In this document: positions 17,636-26,957 of the stretch, piece by piece
Position numbering within the stretch: position 1 is the stretch's first letter
How the letters are laid out: the number at the start of each line of letters is the position of its first letter
NCBI RefSeq assembly: GCF_009758175.1
Contig: NZ_WRPM01000046.1
Coordinates: 24,946-88,945, forward strand
DNA: 64,000 bases
Reading direction: 5' to 3'
Source of the DNA: Nesterenkonia alkaliphila
GTDB taxonomy: Bacteria; Actinomycetota; Actinomycetes; Actinomycetales; Micrococcaceae
The notes under the pieces: model-generated
The model's input: the letters and a program-made list of their open reading frames with translations, nothing else
The model's database searches: none
Told to the model about the DNA's origin: nothing
Translations under genes and position numbers: made by a program

Positions 17636-18083
17636 GGGCAATGAGGTCCACTTCGACCGGGGTGTCCAGGGGCAGCACCGGTACGCCCACTGCGCTGCGG
17701 GCGTGGGTTCCGGTATCACCGAATGCCTCCCCGAGCAGCTCGGAGGCGCCGTTGATGACCTGGGGCTGTCCGGTGAAGTCCGGGGCGCTGGCTACGAATC
17801 CGCCGACCTTGGCGATCCGGGTGATGCTGTCCAGGTCCACCACGGACTTCAGAGCTGCCAACAAGTTGAGCCCGCACTGCTTGGCCAGCTCATAGGCCTG
17901 CTCGGCGGTCACCTCCGCGCCGACCTTGCCCTTCACCGGCAGTTCCCCGTTGATCAGGGGCAGCTGACCGGAGACGTAGACGACATTGTCCACCACGACC
18001 GCGGGCTGGTAGGCGGCCACCGGGGGCACCACGGTGGGCACCGTGAGCCCCAGGGCGGCCAGGCGGTCCTCGACTCTAGACAT
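17625..18083 (-). CDS. RidA/YjgF family protein
   Basis: 152 aa, single domain. VVDNVVYVSGQLP and the C-terminal PVEVDLIAHV are typical of this family. Many RidA proteins carry an Arg near the end that binds the substrate carboxylate; here the candidate lies in GTHARSAVG. Archetypal RidA deaminates reactive enamine/imine intermediates from amino acid metabolism. Actinobacterial homologues recur beside DUF4177 and ponA-like genes. It overlaps copy 1 of the ATP-grasp gene and follows the DUF4177 gene by 14 nt. Confidence 0.85.
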   Translation of the reverse strand: MSRVEDRLAALGLTVPTVVPPVAAYQPAVVVDNVVYVSGQLPLINGELPVKGKVGAEVTAEQAYELAKQCGLNLLAALKSVVDLDSITRIAKVGGFVASAPDFTGQPQVINGASELLGEAFGDTGTHARSAVGVPVLPLDTPVEVDLIAHVR

Positions 18084-18097
18084 GGTCCTGCCCGCCC

Positions 18098-18262
18098 CTA
18101 CTGCTTGGGACGTTTCAGATAGGCCACCGGGGCGTTGCCGTCAGGCCCGGGGAGCACTGTGACCAGCTCCCAGCCGTCCTCGCCCCACTGGTCGAGGATG
18201 CCCTTGGTGTTGTGGATGATGAGCGGAATAGTGGCGTATTCCCACTGTGTCAGTTCAGCCAT
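18098..18262 (-). CDS. DUF4177-type small protein
   Basis: 54 aa. MAELTQWEYATIPLIIHN and the WGEDGWELVTVLPG stretch are the hallmark of DUF4177 proteins. No membrane segment or signal. It sits immediately upstream of ridA, an arrangement seen in other actinobacteria, so it is very likely real despite its size. Function unknown. Confidence 0.85.
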   Translation of the reverse strand: MAELTQWEYATIPLIIHNTKGILDQWGEDGWELVTVLPGPDGNAPVAYLKRPKQ

Positions 18263-18304
18263 ACCCCAAGGCTAACGCACCGCGGGGGCAAGCTGCGCAG
18301 CGGC

Positions 18305-19540
18305 TCAGCTGACCCAGGTTCCTTCGGCGTAGCGCTTGCCCTGCCGGATATGCCGGCCGAGCATGTAGGCCGCACGCTTGACAGAGCGGTCCCTGCGGTA
18401 GATGAGCGGGTTGGTGTCTTTGCCCTCGGCCAGCAGCCGGTCCACCTCGGCCTTGACCTCGGGGTCAGTGACGTATCTGTTGAGGATGTACTTAGGCACC
18501 ACGCGGAAGAGGATGTCGCCGCGGGCAAGCGTCAGGCCCTTGCGGATCCCGTGCACCACATCATCCACCAGGTATTTCATGAGTGGGTGGCCCAGCAGGG
18601 CGGTGTAGTAGCTTGAGCGGCCGGGCCGGCAGTTGATCTCCATGACCTTGTAGACGCCGTCGCGCTCGTCCCACTTCATATCCACATTGGCGACTCCGGT
18701 ATAGCCGATGGCTTCCAAGAAGTTCTTGAACTTCAGCATCAGCTCCTCGTCATATCTGGAGATGATGGCGGTGTAGGACCCCACCGCATTGGCCTGGTGC
18801 TCCTGCAGCGCCACCTGGCCGAGAGTGACAAGCTCACACTTGGCCTCGCTGTTCAGGTACAGCACGGCGTCCCAAATCTTGGTGTCATCCCCTGGAACGA
18901 ACTCCTGGATAATCAGTGCATCCCGGTACGGGGAGTCCTCCACAACGGCCACCAGGTCTTTGACCTCCTGGAGCGTCTCCAACCGGTAGACCTTCTCCTG
19001 GCCTGCGATCTTGTCCTGGTTCAGCCACCACTGATTGGGATTGGCGGGTTTGACGATCACTGGGAACCGGTCGATCTCGAGCTCAAAGGGCTCGCCGATC
19101 TGATGGATCTGGGTGGAGGGGATATCGATGCCATGCTGTGCCGCAAGCTCATAGAAGGCCCGCTTGTCCATGATCTGGGAGCGCAGCGCCTCATCGGGGT
19201 TATTGAACACATAGTGATCCTTGAGCGTCTCAGCGTGCCGTGCCACCAGTTCCACGTACATATCGTTGCTGGGCACCAGCACCAGGGGTACCCCGTGCTC
19301 AGCTGTGAGCTGCTCGGCCTTTGCCGAGAGCAGCCGCAGGAAGGCTTCGTCATCGTTGATGTCTTCGTGCAGTTCCAGATCGATGATGCTGCTGCCCCAT
19401 ACAAAGATGGTCTTGTGCTTGCCCAGCATCACTGACTTCACACCATAGGTTTCGTGGAAGCTGCGGGCTGCGTTGTAGCCGTGTATATGGGTACCGAGGA
19501 TCACCGGCAGGAACCCTGCCTTGCGGGGAGATGTGCTCAT
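18305..19540 (-). CDS. ATP-grasp carboxylate-amine ligase, copy 2
   Basis: 411 aa. FLPVILGTHIHGYNAARSF matches copy 1 in layout. DRFPVIVKPANPNQWW, ALIIQEFVPGDDT and YKVMEINCRPGRSS mark the ATP-grasp Lys, nucleotide strand and metal ligands. The C-terminal helical tail (VKAEVDRLLAEGKDTNPLIY) is also shared. Catalytic motifs are intact in both copies, so they are probably active with different substrates. The gene diverges from the PBP gene, consistent with a cell-wall role, but no substrate can be read from the sequence. Confidence 0.75.
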   Translation of the reverse strand: MSTSPRKAGFLPVILGTHIHGYNAARSFHETYGVKSVMLGKHKTIFVWGSSIIDLELHEDINDDEAFLRLLSAKAEQLTAEHGVPLVLVPSNDMYVELVARHAETLKDHYVFNNPDEALRSQIMDKRAFYELAAQHGIDIPSTQIHQIGEPFELEIDRFPVIVKPANPNQWWLNQDKIAGQEKVYRLETLQEVKDLVAVVEDSPYRDALIIQEFVPGDDTKIWDAVLYLNSEAKCELVTLGQVALQEHQANAVGSYTAIISRYDEELMLKFKNFLEAIGYTGVANVDMKWDERDGVYKVMEINCRPGRSSYYTALLGHPLMKYLVDDVVHGIRKGLTLARGDILFRVVPKYILNRYVTDPEVKAEVDRLLAEGKDTNPLIYRRDRSVKRAAYMLGRHIRQGKRYAEGTWVS

Positions 19541-19634
19541 CCTTTGAGCGTAGCGCAGCAGAGCATCGCTGAGGCGGCAGGCTCACCTAAACTGCGCCTT
19601 GAGAGCTGGCCGCCCGAGGTTTGACCGAGCCCGA

Positions 19635-19640
19635 TATCAT
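19635..19640 (+). promoter_or_regulatory. PBP gene leaderless-type -10 box
   Basis: TATCAT ends 7 nt before the ATG at 19648 and no Shine-Dalgarno sequence is visible. This spacing supported the choice of that ATG over the TTG at 19621. Confidence 0.4.
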
Positions 19641-19647
19641 AGTGCGG

Positions 19648-21942
19648 ATGGCAACTGCGAAATCCTCCCTTTTTGACACGGCTACCACCGTGGGCAAGAT
19701 CATGTCCTTCTTGGGCATCAGCGCCCTCTGCGGCCTGCTTGCCGCGGGCCTGCTGTTCCCGATGGCCGCCACCGGCGGTGCCGCCGCCTCGGCCGGTCAC
19801 AACATCCTCCACGAGGTCCCGGTGGAGCTCCAGGAGGAGCCGCTGTCCACCCCTTCCCATATGTACGCTCGGGACGGTGAGACCTGGATTGCCACCTTCT
19901 ACGTAGAGAACCGGGTCCCGGTTCCCCTGGAGGACATCTCCCAGGAGATGCAGGATGCCATCGTGGCCATCGAAGATGAGCGGTTCTTCCAGCACGGCGG
20001 CGTGGATGCCCAGGGTGTGGCCCGCGCTGCGGTGAACAACATCATGTCCTCGAACACTCAGGGTGCCTCCACCCTGACGATGCAGTACGTGAACAACATC
20101 CTGAACAACGCCATGGTGGTCCGAGGGGAGGCGGACAATATCCTGGCTGCCGGTATTCAGGAGAAGACCTATGCGGACAAGCTGCGCGAGATGAAGCTTG
20201 CCGTGCAGCTGGAGCAGGAGATGACCAAGGAGGAGATCCTTGAGGGCTATCTCAACATTGTGATGCTCGGCGGGGTGAACTACGGGGTGGAGGCTGCTGC
20301 CCAGTACTACTTCGGCGTCCCGGCCTCGGAGCTGGATGTCCAGCAGGCTGCCACTCTGGCGGGGATCGTACAGGCCCCGAACCACTACCGCCCAGACCGC
20401 AATGTGGCGGCTGCCGAAAACCGCCGCAACCAGGTGCTGGGCAATATGCACCGCCACGGTTTCATCAGTGAGGAGGAGTACCAGGAGGCCAGGGACACCG
20501 ACCTCGCAGAGACCCTGCTGCCCGAGGATGAGATGAACAACGAGCGGGGCTGCGTCGCTGCGGAGTTCGCCCACTACTTCTGCGATTACGCCACTCAGGA
20601 AATCATGCAGAATGAGGCCTTCGGTGATACCCCTGAGGAACGCGCTGAGCTGCTGCACCGCGGTGGGCTGCGCATCACCACCACTCTGGATCCGGAGCTG
20701 CAGGAGCATGCCGAGAACACGGTAGAGCAGCACCGTCCCTCCGGCACCCGCGCCGCCGCTGTGCTGAACTCCCTGGACCCGGAGACCGGTGACATCCTGA
20801 CGATGGCCCAGTCCACCAACTACAACCCTGATGACGCCGGCGACTGGGACGATATCTCCCTGAACCTCAATGCCGGCACCTCCCACAACGGCGGGGAGGG
20901 CTTCCAGGGCGGCTCGATCCTCAAACCCTTTGTCGCTGCGGCCTGGGTGGAGGAGGGCAACTCCATGGACGACCGGGTAGCCGCAGACACCACCGAATAC
21001 CCCTACGGCGAGGAATGGGAGGCCTCCTGCATGCCTGGGGGCTCCTTCACCCTGCTGGGACCGGAGGGCGAGTCCTGGGACGTCTGGAACGTCATGGACG
21101 ATACCGAGCGTGAGATGAGCGTGGACTGGGGCCTGTACTACTCCATCAACACAGCCACCATCGCCACCGCCCATGCCATGGACCTCTGCGCCTTCACTGA
21201 CCTCACCGACCGCCTGGGCATCGAAGGCCAGACTGAAGACCGCCCCCTGGGCCCCCTCCACCCCGACACGCCTTCGGTTACTCTGGGCACCGCCTCAATC
21301 ACCCCGATGGTGGTGAACCGGGCATACGCCGCTTTCGCCAATGACGGCACTATCTGCACCCCCCGCGCCCTGCTGGAGGTCACAGATGCTCACGGCAACT
21401 CCTATGAGGTGCCCGAGCCCGACTGCGAAGAGGTTGTGGACCCGGATGTGGTGGCCCAGGTCAATGACACCCTGATCAATATCGCCGAGCAGAACCAATA
21501 CGTCCAGCAGCGCGATGGCAGCGCCCCATTCCCGATGGCCGGGAAGACCGGTACCCACCAAAGCGTCTCGGTGATGTCTTTCGTGGGGTACACCGAGGGC
21601 ATCTCCACCAGCGCCTACATCACTCGTATCTACGATGACGGCTGCATGTGGCCTGAAGGCGCAATCGAGGGCGTCCCGTGTCACGGCAACATCCCGGAAA
21701 GCTACGCCGGCGATGTCGCGTTCCCCTTCTGGTACGACTACATGCGTCAGGCGGCCCCGACCCGGGACACTGGCGACTTCGCCACCTCGCCCAACTCGCC
21801 CTTCGATGAGCGCCGTTCTAGCTGGTCGGGTCGCTACAACCCCTCCGAGCTCGGCAGCGGCGGCGGGAGCAACTCGAATGACGAGAATGACGACGACAAC
21901 GGCGACAGTGACGAGGACGACAGCGACGAGGACGATGACTGA
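19648..21942 (+). CDS. Class A penicillin-binding protein (ponA-like)
   Basis: 764 aa. One N-terminal membrane span at about 20-45. The GT51 glycosyltransferase domain has EDERFFQHGGVD and GASTLTMQYVNN. The transpeptidase domain has SxxK in GGSILKPFV, SxN in YYSINTATIA and KTG in MAGKTGTHQS. It makes and cross-links peptidoglycan outside the membrane. The C-terminal 50 residues are very acidic (runs of Asp, Glu, Asn and Ser), with no PASTA domain. The next gene overlaps by 8 nt, as with ponA2 and its phosphoesterase partner in mycobacteria. Confidence 0.92.
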   Translation: MATAKSSLFDTATTVGKIMSFLGISALCGLLAAGLLFPMAATGGAAASAGHNILHEVPVELQEEPLSTPSHMYARDGETWIATFYVENRVPVPLEDISQEMQDAIVAIEDERFFQHGGVDAQGVARAAVNNIMSSNTQGASTLTMQYVNNILNNAMVVRGEADNILAAGIQEKTYADKLREMKLAVQLEQEMTKEEILEGYLNIVMLGGVNYGVEAAAQYYFGVPASELDVQQAATLAGIVQAPNHYRPDRNVAAAENRRNQVLGNMHRHGFISEEEYQEARDTDLAETLLPEDEMNNERGCVAAEFAHYFCDYATQEIMQNEAFGDTPEERAELLHRGGLRITTTLDPELQEHAENTVEQHRPSGTRAAAVLNSLDPETGDILTMAQSTNYNPDDAGDWDDISLNLNAGTSHNGGEGFQGGSILKPFVAAAWVEEGNSMDDRVAADTTEYPYGEEWEASCMPGGSFTLLGPEGESWDVWNVMDDTEREMSVDWGLYYSINTATIATAHAMDLCAFTDLTDRLGIEGQTEDRPLGPLHPDTPSVTLGTASITPMVVNRAYAAFANDGTICTPRALLEVTDAHGNSYEVPEPDCEEVVDPDVVAQVNDTLINIAEQNQYVQQRDGSAPFPMAGKTGTHQSVSVMSFVGYTEGISTSAYITRIYDDGCMWPEGAIEGVPCHGNIPESYAGDVAFPFWYDYMRQAAPTRDTGDFATSPNSPFDERRSSWSGRYNPSELGSGGGSNSNDENDDDNGDSDEDDSDEDDD

Positions 21943-22906
21943 TGCCGGCCCAGTCCGACCCAAGGGCGCAGGAGACGCTGTTCGTGCCTTGACCCGGGCC
22001 GGCGGCGTCGTCGGCGCCCTGGGACTGGGAACCCTGGTGTACTCGAACCGGGTGGAGCTCAACCGGTTCACTCTCCGGCAGGTCCGGATCACAGTTCCGC
22101 ATCTGCCAGCTGAGCTGAGGGTCCTGCACATCTCAGATATCCACTATGTACGCGGCCAACACCGCAAACTCCGCTGGCTGCAGCAGTTAGCGGAGCTGCA
22201 GCCGGATCTGGTGATCAACACCGGGGATAATCTCTCCGACGCCCGGGCCGTTCCCGAGGTGCTTGAGGCGCTGGGTCCGCTGCTGAGGTTCCCCGGCTGC
22301 TTTGTGCCCGGCTCCAATGACTACTACGCCCCCCGGTTCAAGAACCCGCTGATGTACCTCAAGGGGCCCTCCACACTGCACCCCAGCGCCGAATCGCTGC
22401 CCACTGAGGAGCTGTTCGGCGGGTTCGAGGCTGCCGGCTGGGCGAATCTGAGCAATGCGCACAGCGCCACCCGGCTCAATGGGTTGAAGGTGGAGTTCTC
22501 CGGGGTGGATGACCCGCATCTGGACCTCGATGAGTTCTCGGGCTGGCCCAGCACAGATGCCCAGCCGGAACCGCCTGCCGATCTCAAGATCGGGGTGGCC
22601 CATGCCCCGGTGGTGCGGGTACTGGAGACCTTCGCCGATTCCGGGGCGGATGCTGTCTTCGCCGGACACACCCACGGCGGGCAGGTCTGCCTACCAGCCT
22701 TCGACGGTTCGGGCGGACGGGCCCTGGTCACCAACTGCGATCTGCCAGCCAAATACGCCAAGGGCCTGCATACCCGCCGCCGAGCAGATGGCGGCAGCAC
22801 CGGGGTGCATGTCTCCGCTGGGATCGGCACCTCGGCCAAGGCTCCGGTGCGGCTGTTCTGCCCTCCCGAGGCGAGCTTGGTGACAATCAGCCCGACATCT
22901 GAGTGA
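21935..22906 (+). CDS. Membrane-anchored metallophosphoesterase
   Basis: 323 aa; the ATG overlaps the PBP stop. An N-terminal hydrophobic segment (GGVVGALGLGTLVYS) is followed by the metal ligands DxH (HISDIHYVRG), GDN (NTGDNLSD), SND in place of GNH (VPGSNDYYA), and GHTH (FAGHTHGGQV). This is the calcineurin-like family, YaeI type. SND in place of GNH replaces the catalytic His by Asp but is common in this subgroup. Likely a phosphodiesterase acting at or near the membrane; the substrate is unknown. Confidence 0.85.
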   Translation: MTDAGPVRPKGAGDAVRALTRAGGVVGALGLGTLVYSNRVELNRFTLRQVRITVPHLPAELRVLHISDIHYVRGQHRKLRWLQQLAELQPDLVINTGDNLSDARAVPEVLEALGPLLRFPGCFVPGSNDYYAPRFKNPLMYLKGPSTLHPSAESLPTEELFGGFEAAGWANLSNAHSATRLNGLKVEFSGVDDPHLDLDEFSGWPSTDAQPEPPADLKIGVAHAPVVRVLETFADSGADAVFAGHTHGGQVCLPAFDGSGGRALVTNCDLPAKYAKGLHTRRRADGGSTGVHVSAGIGTSAKAPVRLFCPPEASLVTISPTSE

Positions 22907-22911
22907 AGAGT

Positions 22912-22941
22912 TTGTCCATCATCCCCTACCCAGAGTAAAGT
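22912..22941 (+). promoter_or_regulatory. Promoter of ABC exporter operon
   Basis: TTGTCC (22912-22917) and TAAAGT (22936-22941) are separated by 18 nt and end 9 nt before the ATG. There is no Shine-Dalgarno sequence, so the mRNA is probably leaderless or nearly so. Confidence 0.55.
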
Positions 22942-22942
22942 A

Positions 22943-22957
22943 GTTGCATCATGCAAC
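22943..22957 (+). promoter_or_regulatory. Palindromic operator overlapping the ABC exporter start codon
   Basis: GTTGCAT-C-ATGCAAC is a perfect 7-bp inverted repeat on a single central base. It covers the presumed transcription start and the ATG itself, so a bound repressor would block initiation. The form fits MarR-family operators; the regulator is not encoded nearby. A related element precedes ggt at 4352. Confidence 0.6.
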
Positions 22958-24942
22958 AATCTGAGCAGAAGCCCGGTGCGGGCTCCCAGAGTCAACCCGA
23001 ATCTCCTATCGGAGCCCAGCAGCGGGCCGCCCAGCAGCGCGTGGAGTCTGGAGAGCGGCGCACCCTGGCACAGGCCTTCGGCCGCCTAGTCCCCTACCTG
23101 CAGGGGCTGAAGCTGCGCTGGCTGCTCGGGGTGTTCGCCGCCATCGGCGCCGGGGTGATCGCCCTCTCCATCCCCGTGGTGCTGGGCAGACTGGTCGATG
23201 ACATTGAGGCCATCGACGCCGTAGGTGCCGTGGTCTGGACCGCTTTCGCCGTGGTGCTGTGCCTGGGTGTGCTGGAGGCCGTCTTCGTCTTCCTGCGCCG
23301 GTTCTTTGTGATCCCGCCGGCCTCTGATGCCGAGATGAACATGCGCGTGTCACTCTTCGACCGGCTGGTGCACCAGACGGCCTCATTCCACGGTGCTTGG
23401 GAAGCCGGTCAGCTGCAGTCCCGGGCGATCGCTGACCTCAATATGCTGCGCAGGTTCTTCGCCTTCGGCTCCCTGATGCTGTTGACCTCCTGCATCACGG
23501 TCACAGTGGGCATCGCTGTGATGTTCACCTGGTCCCCCCTGCTGGCCGGCCTTTTCCTCTGCGCCGCAGTGCCGGTGATCGTGCTGGGGCCCGCATTCCG
23601 CCGCAAGTTCATCCACTACTCCCGTTCCGCTCAGGACCAGGCCGGCGAGGTGGCCACCAAGGTGGAGGAGTCGGTGCACGGGATCCGGGTGCTCAAGGCC
23701 TTCGGCCGCGGCGACTGGGCACGCTCCTCCTTCAAGGAGGAGGCCGCCACTTTGCGTGACCTCGAAGTCTCCAAGATGCGCACGCTGGCCAAGTTCCAGA
23801 TGCTCATGGTGCTGCTGCCGGAATCGGTGCTGGCTGCCTGTATCTTCACCGGCCTCTACCTGGCCGCTCAGGGCGATATGACCGCCGGAGCCCTGGCCGG
23901 GTTCTTCTCCATGGCCGTGGTGCTCAAGCAGCCCATCGAAGGCATCGGCATGCTCATCGGTATGGTCTTCATGGCTAAGACCAGCATCGACCGGCATATC
24001 GATGTGATGGACATTGAACCGGAGATCGCCTCCCCCACGGAGCCGCGCACCACGCAAGAGCGCGGCCTGGTGGAGCTCGACAATGTGCACTTCCGCTACC
24101 CGGATGCCGCAGAGGACCTGATCCGCGGCGCTACTCTGCGCATCGAACCCGGAGAGACCATGGCTCTGGTCTCAGCCACCGGAGGCGGCACCTCCACCCT
24201 GCTGAACCTGGTGCCCCGGCTCTATGACGTGACCGGGGGCAGTGTGCGTATCGACGGCGTCGACGTCCGTGAGTATTCGCTGCCGGATCTGCGCTCCCGG
24301 GTTGCAGTGGCCTTCGAGGACCCCACCCTGTTCTCCACCACAGTGAAGTCCAATGTGCTCTTGGGCACCGGACACCACCGCGATGAGGACGATCCTGCCC
24401 ATCCGTACCGCGAGAAGTCACCCCGCCCGGACCAGCTGGAGCAGGTGCTGGCCGAGGCCCTGCACACCGCAGACGCCGAGTTCGCCGCCAACCTGCCGGA
24501 GGGCTTGGACACCCGAATCGGCGAGGAGGGGCTGAGCCTCTCCGGTGGGCAGCGCCAGCGGTTGGCGCTCTCCCGGGCAATCGCGGCCAAGCCCTCGGTG
24601 CTGCTGCTGGACGACCCGCTCTCCGCCCTCGATGTGCGCACGGAGGAGCGAGTCACCGACCGGCTGCGCCGTGTGCTGCAGGGCACCACTACGCTGATCG
24701 TGGCCCACCGCCCCTCCACGGTGGCCATGGCCGACCGGGTGGCGCTGCTGCATGAGGGGCGGATCGCCGATGTGGGCACCCACACCGAGCTGCTGACCCG
24801 CAGTGAGACCTACGCCAAGATCATGAAACCCCCGGCACCCGGTGGCCAGGAGCTTATGGATACGGTAGCCGCAGCAGGGAGCGAGCCGGGGACCGAACAG
24901 GACGCCATCGCGGCGGAAGAACCTGAGGAGGTCCGCTCATGA
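22951..24942 (+). CDS. ABC exporter half-transporter with degenerate ATP site
   Basis: 663 aa: a transmembrane domain of six spans (about 45-330) then a nucleotide-binding domain. Walker A reads SATGGGTSTLL, so the catalytic Lys is Thr414. The Q-loop Gln is Glu456 and the Walker B Glu is Asp555 (LLLDDPLSALD). The signature LSGGQRQRLALSRA is intact. It overlaps the next gene by 4 nt. Together they form a heterodimeric type IV exporter (BmrCD or TM287/288 type), in which this subunit lends its good signature to the partner's active site. The cargo is unknown; drugs or lipids are plausible. Confidence 0.9.
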   Translation: MQQSEQKPGAGSQSQPESPIGAQQRAAQQRVESGERRTLAQAFGRLVPYLQGLKLRWLLGVFAAIGAGVIALSIPVVLGRLVDDIEAIDAVGAVVWTAFAVVLCLGVLEAVFVFLRRFFVIPPASDAEMNMRVSLFDRLVHQTASFHGAWEAGQLQSRAIADLNMLRRFFAFGSLMLLTSCITVTVGIAVMFTWSPLLAGLFLCAAVPVIVLGPAFRRKFIHYSRSAQDQAGEVATKVEESVHGIRVLKAFGRGDWARSSFKEEAATLRDLEVSKMRTLAKFQMLMVLLPESVLAACIFTGLYLAAQGDMTAGALAGFFSMAVVLKQPIEGIGMLIGMVFMAKTSIDRHIDVMDIEPEIASPTEPRTTQERGLVELDNVHFRYPDAAEDLIRGATLRIEPGETMALVSATGGGTSTLLNLVPRLYDVTGGSVRIDGVDVREYSLPDLRSRVAVAFEDPTLFSTTVKSNVLLGTGHHRDEDDPAHPYREKSPRPDQLEQVLAEALHTADAEFAANLPEGLDTRIGEEGLSLSGGQRQRLALSRAIAAKPSVLLLDDPLSALDVRTEERVTDRLRRVLQGTTTLIVAHRPSTVAMADRVALLHEGRIADVGTHTELLTRSETYAKIMKPPAPGGQELMDTVAAAGSEPGTEQDAIAAEEPEEVRS

Positions 24943-26861
24943 CCGAGCGCAACGGCCGCACCGCGAACGTGGATGACAGGCATTTCACCGACACTGCAGC
25001 ACTGGACCTCTCCAAGATCACTCCGCCGCGGGAGCAGGACGAGTTCGCCCATCTGCGCGGCACCGCCGCTGAGGAAGAGCTCACCTTCAACAAGGAGGAA
25101 CGCAAGTTCATCCGCCGGCGCTCGCTCTCCCTGCTCTGGCGGGCCAGTGAAGGTGTCCGCGGCAAGCTGCTGCTGACAGCCTCTGCCGTGGTGGTCTCCC
25201 AGGCCGCCCAGGCCGCCACCCCGTTCATCGCCGGCGGCCTGGCCATCGACTGGGGCCTGCCGCGGCTGATCGATGGGGATATCACCGGCCTGTGGATCCC
25301 CGCAATGCTCTACCTGCTGTGCGCCGTCACCGCCGGGGTGCTGCTGTACTGGTACACCCGGATGACCGCCGAGGCATCCCAGGCGATGCTCTACAAGCTC
25401 CGCGATGAAGTCTTCCGCAAGACCCAGGCGCTGAGCCTGGACTTCCATGAGGACTACACCTCCGGGAAGGTGATCTCCCGGCAGACCTCGGACCTGGAGG
25501 CCCTGCGCGAGCTGCTCGACGGCGGTGTCAACCAGCTGGTCCAAGGCATCATGTTCATGATGTTCACCACCGTGTACATCTGGATCAGTGACTTCCGCTC
25601 CGGGCTGGTGCTGCTGGCCGCCGTGATCCCGATCATCTTCCTGGGCCGCTGGTACCAGAAGAACGCCGAGATTGCCTACCGGCGCACCCGGATCAGTTCG
25701 GCCAGAATGATTGTGCACTTTGTGGAGTCGATGACCGGCATCCGGGCCGTACAGGCCTTCCGCCGAGAGCACGCCCGCTCCCGGCAGTACCGCAAGCTGG
25801 CCAAGATCTACCGCGATGACATGGTGAAGTCCATCGGACTCTTCGGCATCCTGCAGCCGAGCCTGATGCTGGTGGGCAACCTCTCAGTGGCTGCGGTGCT
25901 GCTCTGGGGCGGATTCCGAGTCCTGGAGGGTGATCTGGGCGCGGGACTGCTGGCCGGTATCGTGCTCTCCACCAAGCGGGTCTTCCAGCCCCTGGACATG
26001 ATCGCGATGTTCTACAACTCGCTGCAATCAGCTACTGCCGCCCTGGAGAAGGTCTCCGGCCTGCTGGAGGAGACCCCCAAGGTGCGCCAGGTGAAGTCCC
26101 CCCAGCGCCTGGAGGACTGCCGCGGTGAGATCGAATTCCGTGACGCCGAGTTCAAGTACAGCGAGGACGGTCCGGTGGTGATGCAGAAGCTGGATCTGCA
26201 CATCCCCGCTGGCCAGACTGTGGCCGTGGTGGGCCGCACCGGCGCCGGCAAATCCACTCTGGTCAAGCTGCTGGCGCGGTTCTACGACGTCACCGCCGGC
26301 TCGCTGACCCTAGACGGGGTGGAGCTGCGCAAGCTCTCCGAGCAGGATCACCACCGGCACGTTGCCATGGTGACCCAGGAGGCCTTCCTGTTCTCCGGGT
26401 CCATCCGGGAGAACATTGCCCTGTCCCGCCCGGAGGCGACTGACGAAGAGATCTACGACGCCGCCAAGGCAGTCGGTGCCCATGAGTTCATCATGAGCCT
26501 GCCCGAGGGCTATGACACAGATGTGAATAAGCGCGGCGGACGGATCTCGGCCGGGCAGCGTCAGCTGGTCTCCTTCGCCCGAGCGTTCCTGGCCGACCCG
26601 GCGGTGCTGATTCTGGACGAGGCGACCTCCTCCTTGGACCTCCCCAGCGAGCAGCTGGTTCAGCAGGGACTGGAGCGGCTGCTGGGCAACCGGACCGCGC
26701 TGATCATTGCCCACCGGCTCTCCACAGTGGCCATCGCCGACCGGGTGCTGGTCATCGATGAGGGCCAGGTGGTGGAGGACGGCTCGCCCGCTGAGCTCAT
26801 CGCCCAAGGCGGCTACTTCGCCAAGCTCCACTCCGCTTGGTCCGCCACTATGCAAGCCTAG
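24939..26861 (+). CDS. ABC exporter half-transporter with catalytic ATP site
   Basis: 640 aa. An N-terminal cytoplasmic extension of about 60 residues precedes six membrane spans and a nucleotide-binding domain with canonical Walker A GRTGAGKSTLV (Lys438), Q-loop MVTQEAFLFSG, Walker B LILDEATSSLD (Glu561) and the H-loop in IIAHRLSTVA. Its signature is ISAGQRQLVSFARA instead of LSGGQ, the reverse of its partner's defects. Thus one composite site is fully canonical and one is non-catalytic. It ends just before a large intergenic foldback. Confidence 0.9.
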   Translation: MTERNGRTANVDDRHFTDTAALDLSKITPPREQDEFAHLRGTAAEEELTFNKEERKFIRRRSLSLLWRASEGVRGKLLLTASAVVVSQAAQAATPFIAGGLAIDWGLPRLIDGDITGLWIPAMLYLLCAVTAGVLLYWYTRMTAEASQAMLYKLRDEVFRKTQALSLDFHEDYTSGKVISRQTSDLEALRELLDGGVNQLVQGIMFMMFTTVYIWISDFRSGLVLLAAVIPIIFLGRWYQKNAEIAYRRTRISSARMIVHFVESMTGIRAVQAFRREHARSRQYRKLAKIYRDDMVKSIGLFGILQPSLMLVGNLSVAAVLLWGGFRVLEGDLGAGLLAGIVLSTKRVFQPLDMIAMFYNSLQSATAALEKVSGLLEETPKVRQVKSPQRLEDCRGEIEFRDAEFKYSEDGPVVMQKLDLHIPAGQTVAVVGRTGAGKSTLVKLLARFYDVTAGSLTLDGVELRKLSEQDHHRHVAMVTQEAFLFSGSIRENIALSRPEATDEEIYDAAKAVGAHEFIMSLPEGYDTDVNKRGGRISAGQRQLVSFARAFLADPAVLILDEATSSLDLPSEQLVQQGLERLLGNRTALIIAHRLSTVAIADRVLVIDEGQVVEDGSPAELIAQGGYFAKLHSAWSATMQA

Positions 26862-26863
26862 GA

Positions 26864-26942
26864 GAGCCGCTCCCCTTGCGCATCTTCGACTGCGGCCGCT
26901 GTTCCTTTTGCGCGGCCTACGTCGAAATGCTCCGCGCGGCTC
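26864..26942 (+). terminator. Nested inverted-repeat structure after the ABC operon
   Basis: Three nested arm pairs share one axis: GAGCCGC with GCGGCTC (26864-26870, 26936-26942), GCATCTTCGAC with GTCGAAATGC (26880-26890, 26921-26930, one bulge), and GGCCGC with GCGGCC (26894-26899, 26912-26917). An alternative short hairpin GGCTCC-CC-GGAGCC lies at 26938-26951. There is no T-run. Probably a terminator or 3'-end structure. Confidence 0.55.
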
Positions 26943-26957
26943 CCCGGAGCCTCAGGA

